A program made the position numbers and the translations under genes. 64,000 nt of DNA from Utricularia gibba (lineage: Eukaryota > Streptophyta > Magnoliopsida > Lamiales > Lentibulariaceae), in assembly GCA_002189035.1 (NCBI GenBank), contig NEEC01000014.1:2358501-2422500 (forward strand). The letters run 5' to 3'. Positions 59,401 to 64,000 of the stretch are shown piece by piece (position 1 is the first letter of the stretch; each line of letters opens with the position of its first letter). The notes under the pieces are model-generated. The model ran no database searches and had not been told where the DNA came from. It saw nothing but the letters and a program-made list of their open reading frames with translations.

Positions 59401-62400
59401 ATTCTCCAGAACATTTTTGCTCACGCTAAGACAACGGGTATTAATACATCTCAATATGATTTGCATACTCTTGTTGAGTTTCATGTTAAGCTGCCAAATG
59501 GGTGTGTATTATGTTCGTTGTTTGGAATTAAAATTGTTTGCATATTATTTTTCCAATATTTGTGTTTCTTGATTAACTTACGTGTCCAAAGAACTATCCT
59601 ATCAAAGTAAGTCATTATTTTTTGGTTTTTAGTATTGGATCGCTGCATCAATAACAAGTGAAACGGTTGACAAGAAGGATACACTGATCGTTGGAAAACA
59701 ACTCATGAATTATCAGTGCACTGAAGAAGAGGCAATCCTTGTTTACACAAAAATGCAATCTGTGAAGATGCAGTTTTTGCTCTGGTCTGAGAACCGTTCT
59801 GATCCTGAAGAAAATTGTTTGTTGCCTCAGGATGTGAATATAAAATTTCCGGATATTAACAGTGTTGCGAATGTGGAAATTGAACTGGTGGGAGAATCTG
59901 ATGCTGCAGAACAAATTGTTGGAGCAGAGGAACATGCGCTGGAAGATGAAGGTGACGACAACAAGACTAACTCAGGGACATTGAAAGAAAAGAAACAGCA
60001 TGGTTGGCAGACGATGAAACTGGATGAGAAATACGAAATGCAGGAGTTCCTCATGATATGGGAGTGCAAAAGGTTAAAAATGGAAGCAGATTTCCAATTG
60101 GAAGCTGCATGTATCCGGTTGATGCATGGAAAAGGAACCATAGGGATGTGCAAAATGAAGCAATTGGAGAACACATTCGCTGATAGAATGCGTGAACATC
60201 ATTTTTTGAAGAATATGCAACTAAAAGAACTTGAGGCAAAGCAATTAGCTGATGTCAAAGAGGCGAGACAAAATGCATCTCAGTTGCTGAACAATGAAAA
60301 ACTGCGAAATGCGGCACCAGGAGCTTCCAGTAGGTCTCCATCGCATTCTTCTCACTCGGAGAATGAAATTGGAAGACCTGAGCGAAGTACAAGTAATGGC
60401 ATTCATGAGTTAGGGGGGTCTCATCCTTGACAATGATTCCTAATTGTCAACATTTTGTCACAAGTTTCTATACAGACAGAGACAGTGGAGTATCTTTGAA
60501 TGCAGCAACTGAAGAACTAGGTAATGAAACAGTTGCCGCATCAGTTGATTCAATTAGTCAATCAATGTCCATTGATATGCCCAACTTGGTACCTGTGAAT
60601 GACCATCATAATGAACCAGCTATTTCTATTGAGGATGGAATAGCAATTTCAGAAAATGTAGCTTTTCCAGTGCCGCAGAAAGTCAATAGTCTACTCACAG
60701 AGGCTTCCAGGTTTGTTTCTAGTGAGGGTATGGCCGAAGGATCAAATGCGTATTCCTGTAAAGAATGTACTAGTCCATTACCTAGAGACTTGGCATCCCA
60801 AAGTGACCAATCTGATGCACCAGTAGATGGGGCTTTGCCAACATCCATTTGGCATTCAGATCCAGTAGTTCCAACTCCAGATTTTTGTGAATCATTGTCC
60901 CATCAGGTAATGTGAATCTTTAAATTTTCTTATCTATCCAGATTACCAAATTCAACAGTGCACATTGAGTCATTCTTTAGCCTTTAATAGTCTGGTTTAC
61001 ATGCAACTAATAATGCGTAGCCTTGGCAGGTACGACAACGTACGCCTGGAGAGCCACAATCCCTGGATTTAGATGCTGCGGTAAATCTATCATCTCTACA
61101 GGCAGAGGGCTTGAGGTCAGGTTTGTCGGACGATGATCTTGGCAGATTATCCAATCTCGATGCACATCCAGCTTTTGATGTTGCTCGTACATCACGTGTT
61201 GGTGACATCCCAGTTATTGCAATTAATGTTGGTCGTGTTGAAAATCTATCGCCCAACGCTGTGCACCCTGACCAAAGAACAAATTCAGCTGAATTTGTGG
61301 GGCTTGTGAGAACAGCACTTCCACAAGAACCATCGACACAAGAAGTGATGGGCACAACTGAGCCACAAAATCAAGCAGCTCCGCCTGTGGGCATTGATGC
61401 AGGCCATGATTTTCTGCCTGGCCACAATCATAATGTTCAAGCCTCATCATGGAGTTGTACTGAACAAACCTCTGGTGACCCTCTTCAAGTTGAACTAGAA
61501 AGGATGCGCACAGAGGCTGCGATTTTGGAGGAGAACCACAAAAACATGGTAAGATTTAACGTTCGTTTTTTTTATGTTGATTTTTTTGTTTGTCTGGATT
61601 TTTATAGACATCTTTCTCTTTATGCAGCTAAGTAAAGTTAATTATGACTGTGAAAAGGAGATAGAAGAATTGACTACTCAAATTCACAACAAGTATGGAC
61701 TGAAAATTCAGGAAACCACAGCAGAATTCACATCAAAGTGGATTGAACTCAAGAAAATTCAGGACAGATTTCTCAGAAACCAAAGTTTGGCCGCTGATTT
61801 CATACGCAAGTGTCATGTCCAATCTATTCGCCAACCAGTATCAGGTGTGTGAAACATCTGATATCCATAAGATTAATTTTCCAAGAGTCATCTTTTTAAT
61901 GTCAGTAATTCCCGATCATTCTAGGAATGCTTGTTGGGAATATATGATTCTTAGTGGCGCATCCCAATCTATTCGTGTTCTCGTTGCTGCATGTTGTTTT
62001 TGTGGAACTTGTCTGTCCTAGTAACACTATTGAATTTCATTTCTGGATCTCCAATGCAGCTCCATCGAGTTCGGCCAGTCAACCCCATCAGGCTTCAGTT
62101 TCAGCATCCTTGATTCGACCTGGAGCCTCGGGAAGCCCAGTTGCTCTGGTGCATCAAATGCCTTATCCTTCATTACAAATGCGGCAACCACATGGAACCC
62201 CATCTGGAAGGTCCTCACTCTCTCGTCAAACTGCTGCAAGTCTGTCTGTGCCGCTTCAACGTGCCATAAGCTGCGCCTCTCCCAGAAATCTCCACTGTAA
62301 CAGTGGAGAAATTTATACTCAGGCACCACTTCTTCAGTCATTCAAACTATCCGAAACTGCTGCTGGAGCCCAACAACCCAGCACTAGTTTATCACTACCT

Positions 62401-62514
62401 CAACTTCAGCCGCCACTTCCTGTGCTTGGTAGTGGATCTGCCCCTCCAGAACATCACTCCCAAGTTCGTCTACAGCCCGAACCGACTGCAAGGCTGCCTC
62501 AAGAGCATTTTTAA
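53472..62514 (+). CDS. MOM1: MOM1-like chromatin silencing protein (PHD, two chromo-like segments, partial SNF2)
   Basis: MOM1 keeps transposons and transgenes silent in the nucleus largely without changing DNA methylation. Exons: 53472-53781, 53927-53996, 54065-54427, 54808-54856, 55318-55451, 55698-55891, 55986-56113, 56197-56607, 56828-57004, 57126-58059, 58271-58455, 59124-59228, 59633-60392, 60476-60906, 61030-61548, 61628-61844, 62060-62514; 1813 residues. In order: a basic N-terminus, a PHD finger (about 298-343: CALC...CKGKGC...HCDC...CSHC), chromo-like segments (KQYLVKYLGLAHIHNHWVP; EWLVKWCGLSYDHSTWELE) and the SNF2 C-lobe only (about 520-740). No Walker A or DExH lobe exists, and the motif VI region reads ALQRLSIDPKAERIKVF. 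A helical region (exon 13) and a coiled segment like conserved MOM1 motif 2 (about 1570-1660, ECEKEIEEL-like) precede a Ser/Pro/Gln-rich tail. The intron after 54427 is GC-AG. Confidence 0.9.
54428..54807 (+). other. GC-AG intron in the MOM1-like gene
   Basis: The frame is kept by joining ...AAGAAAAG to GGTGAGTTATG. The intron starts GCAAGT at 54428 and ends ATGCAG at 54807. The nearby GT (GTTCCT) would put a stop three codons into the next exon. Confidence 0.65.
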
Positions 62515-63149
62515 GCACCTGGCCTTCTCCCTCTCGAGCTTCAGTATGGATTGCATCATTAGATCATCGGCCGTCATCTTTACCCACAAATTTCCGGTGT
62601 CACATTCCAAATGTGGCATCAAATTTTGAATTACCAAGTAACAGGCCAACTAGGTGGCCACCAGAGATCTGCTGCTGCTTGCTTATCTGATGAAGCGTAG
62701 AATCTGCAAGTCTGTTAATAGTCAATCGTTACTGATATGTGAGTAATGTGACGAGGCACTTTTTGGTAGTAGTTGTGTGTATAACAGGGTTGAAGTAAAG
62801 TGAGCCTGCTCCATTCCAACTTGAAGTTGACACAAGTGTGGGTGCGGGGCAACTTTAAAAAAAAAAAAAAGAGTTTGCCAAAGCTTTTAAATACGGATCT
62901 CATCACACCAGCTTCAGCAATTTAATATACCGTTCCACCAAACATGGGATCTTGATTTTGAACCATGAAGAAACTCCGCCTTCAACATGTGTCCTTGGAG
63001 AACACATTGAAATCCATCTACTTTGCAAGATTCTCTTCGTTTTCGTCTGGGATCCAATGGTAGGATTGCAGTTTCAAACTTAACTCTACTGATCATTATT
63101 CTATTTATTAGGAATTACAAATGCAGTAAGTTCTCGATCACCTTATTTC
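62515..63149. other. Convergent 3' region of the MOM1-like and GBSS genes
   Basis: Untranslated tails of two facing genes, with a 14-base A run near 62857-62870. No gene is seen. Confidence 0.7.
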
Positions 63150-64000
63150 TCAAGGAGTTGCAACATTCTCAACTGCAAGCGGAGCCACCTCCTCACCGTT
63201 GGCTCCGGCCTCGCTTACCCCTCCCTCGCTTCTGGTGACGCCTAAACTCAGTAGCAGAGTCTCCCATCTTTTGGCAGGCCCCTGAAATGGGTTCCAATGC
63301 ATCACATTCAATGAAAAGCATATTTTTAGTTCAAAAAACATAACAAAGAAACTGCCATCACCGGCACATCGGTAGGTGATGTGGCTCACCTTCCAGGATA
63401 AATCTTGAGACATGCAGTTCTTGATCATCTGCTTCAAGGTCGGGGTTCCGTAAAGCGCCACGGCCCTGCCCACAGTTTCGGCGACCTTTTCCACATCAGC
63501 TGGGTCGACTGCATCACACTGAACCAGAGGACATCAGTTGCAAAAGCATATCCAAGATTTGACGATGTAAGATAGCATCCAAACCTCTATGTTGAATGCT
63601 CCCATATGGAATCCGGTGTCTCCTTCTGTCACGGTGTCTACAAGGCCACCAGTTGAAGCACAGATAGGAATCTGATCCGACAACAATGTTCAAGCATGTA
63701 AATAAAGCTAAGAGAAAGTATTCGGTCTGCCTAAGTGGTAGTTGTCTCTAAGGGAATTGGTGTGTATAGTGTGTACGCTGTGCAAAACATAGGGGTGAGG
63801 TCTCTTGTATTAAAGCAGTTTTCTTACAGTTCCGTATCGCATGGCATGCAACTGAATCAGACCGCAAGGCTCAAATCTGCTCGGGATCAGCATGAAATCA
63901 GCACCAGCAGTAATCATGTGAGCCAAAGGAACATTGAATTTAGCCACTCCTTTAGCCTTCTCTGGATACAAAACTTCAAGCTGCTCAATCTGCTCTTCAA
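63150..64000 (-). CDS. GBSSI: Granule-bound starch synthase I, 3' part
   Basis: GBSSI elongates amylose from ADP-glucose on starch granules in plastids (glycosyltransferase family 5). Minus-strand exons in view: 64000-63828 (continues past the window), 63671-63585, 63518-63390, 63281-63150. Visible landmarks are [38 protein letters not shown], the glucan/ADP-binding [27 protein letters not shown] and [16 protein letters not shown]. The C-terminal end ENVATP is the classical GBSSI terminus, separating it from soluble starch synthases. The 5' two thirds, including the transit peptide and KTGGL motif, lie to the right of the window. Confidence 0.93.

Noticed and set aside
1-64000. Apparent stops inside many genes as evidence for pseudogenes
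   Set aside because: All fall in introns with standard splice signals; every complete exon set sums to a multiple of three.
1-64000. tRNA, rRNA, CRISPR or prokaryotic operon features
   Set aside because: I saw no cloverleaf, spaced direct repeat array or bacterial gene arrangement; a tRNA scan would settle the first.

Overview
This window is plant nuclear DNA. The genes are spliced into many exons by GT-AG introns, and the proteins are plant-specific or organelle-targeted: an HD-Zip IV factor, phytochromobilin synthase, granule-bound starch synthase, a class II trehalose-phosphate synthase, a NAC factor, an arabinogalactan protein and a MOM1 relative. I see 19 protein genes in 64 kb, with mostly 70-450 bp introns and little transposon DNA, so the genome is compact. 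The protein matches from memory point to a eudicot; the species cannot be fixed from the sequence alone. I rebuilt exons by hand from reading frames, splice signals and remembered family sequences. In every complete gene the exon sum is a multiple of three.

Layout. 1-4.7 kb (+): glutamine-dependent NAD synthetase, first exon off the left edge. 6.5-10.5 kb (+): HDG5/ROC3-type HD-Zip IV factor. 11.0-12.0 kb (-): small unnamed plant protein. 12.4-13.7 kb (-): PIG-X, a GPI-anchor mannosyltransferase subunit. 15.4-18.2 kb (+): class II trehalose-phosphate synthase. 18.5-19.9 kb (-): VTT/DedA membrane protein. 20.6-22.1 kb (-): V-ATPase assembly factor Vma12. 23.1-25.2 kb (-): HY2. 26.2-28.5 kb (-): RRM protein of the C3H18/46/53 family without its zinc finger. 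30.0-31.7 kb (+): CCR-like reductase. 32.2-33.3 kb (-): NAC factor. 34.4-35.2 kb (+): arabinogalactan protein. 35.2-37.0 kb: AT-rich DNA with a MITE-like element. 37.1-40.0 kb (+): organellar tRNA 2-thiouridylase. 40.3-47.4 kb (+): inactive FtsH-like FTSHI5. 47.9-49.1 kb (+): mitochondrial CLPP2. 49.9-50.3 kb (+): RING-H2 protein. 51.3-53.1 kb (+): START-domain membrane protein. 53.5-62.5 kb (+): MOM1-like silencing protein. 63.2-64.0 kb (-): 3' end of granule-bound starch synthase.

Most genes are unrelated housekeeping or developmental loci. Two loose groupings exist. One is a run of organelle genes (thiouridylase, FTSHI5, CLPP2) in the same orientation. The other is HDG5 next to PIGX, which may be old microsynteny. 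No bacterial-type operon, CRISPR array, RNA gene or complete transposon was seen.

The most interesting points are these. The MOM1 homologue keeps a PHD finger and two chromo-like segments, as in CHD3 remodellers, but lacks the whole ATP-binding lobe. There are two GC-AG introns. The RRM gene has no CCCH finger. A class II TPS has a DYDSQ phosphatase motif. A MITE-like inverted repeat lies just upstream of the thiouridylase gene, and a 142-bp tandem duplication lies upstream of HDG5. I found no convincing unknown system.
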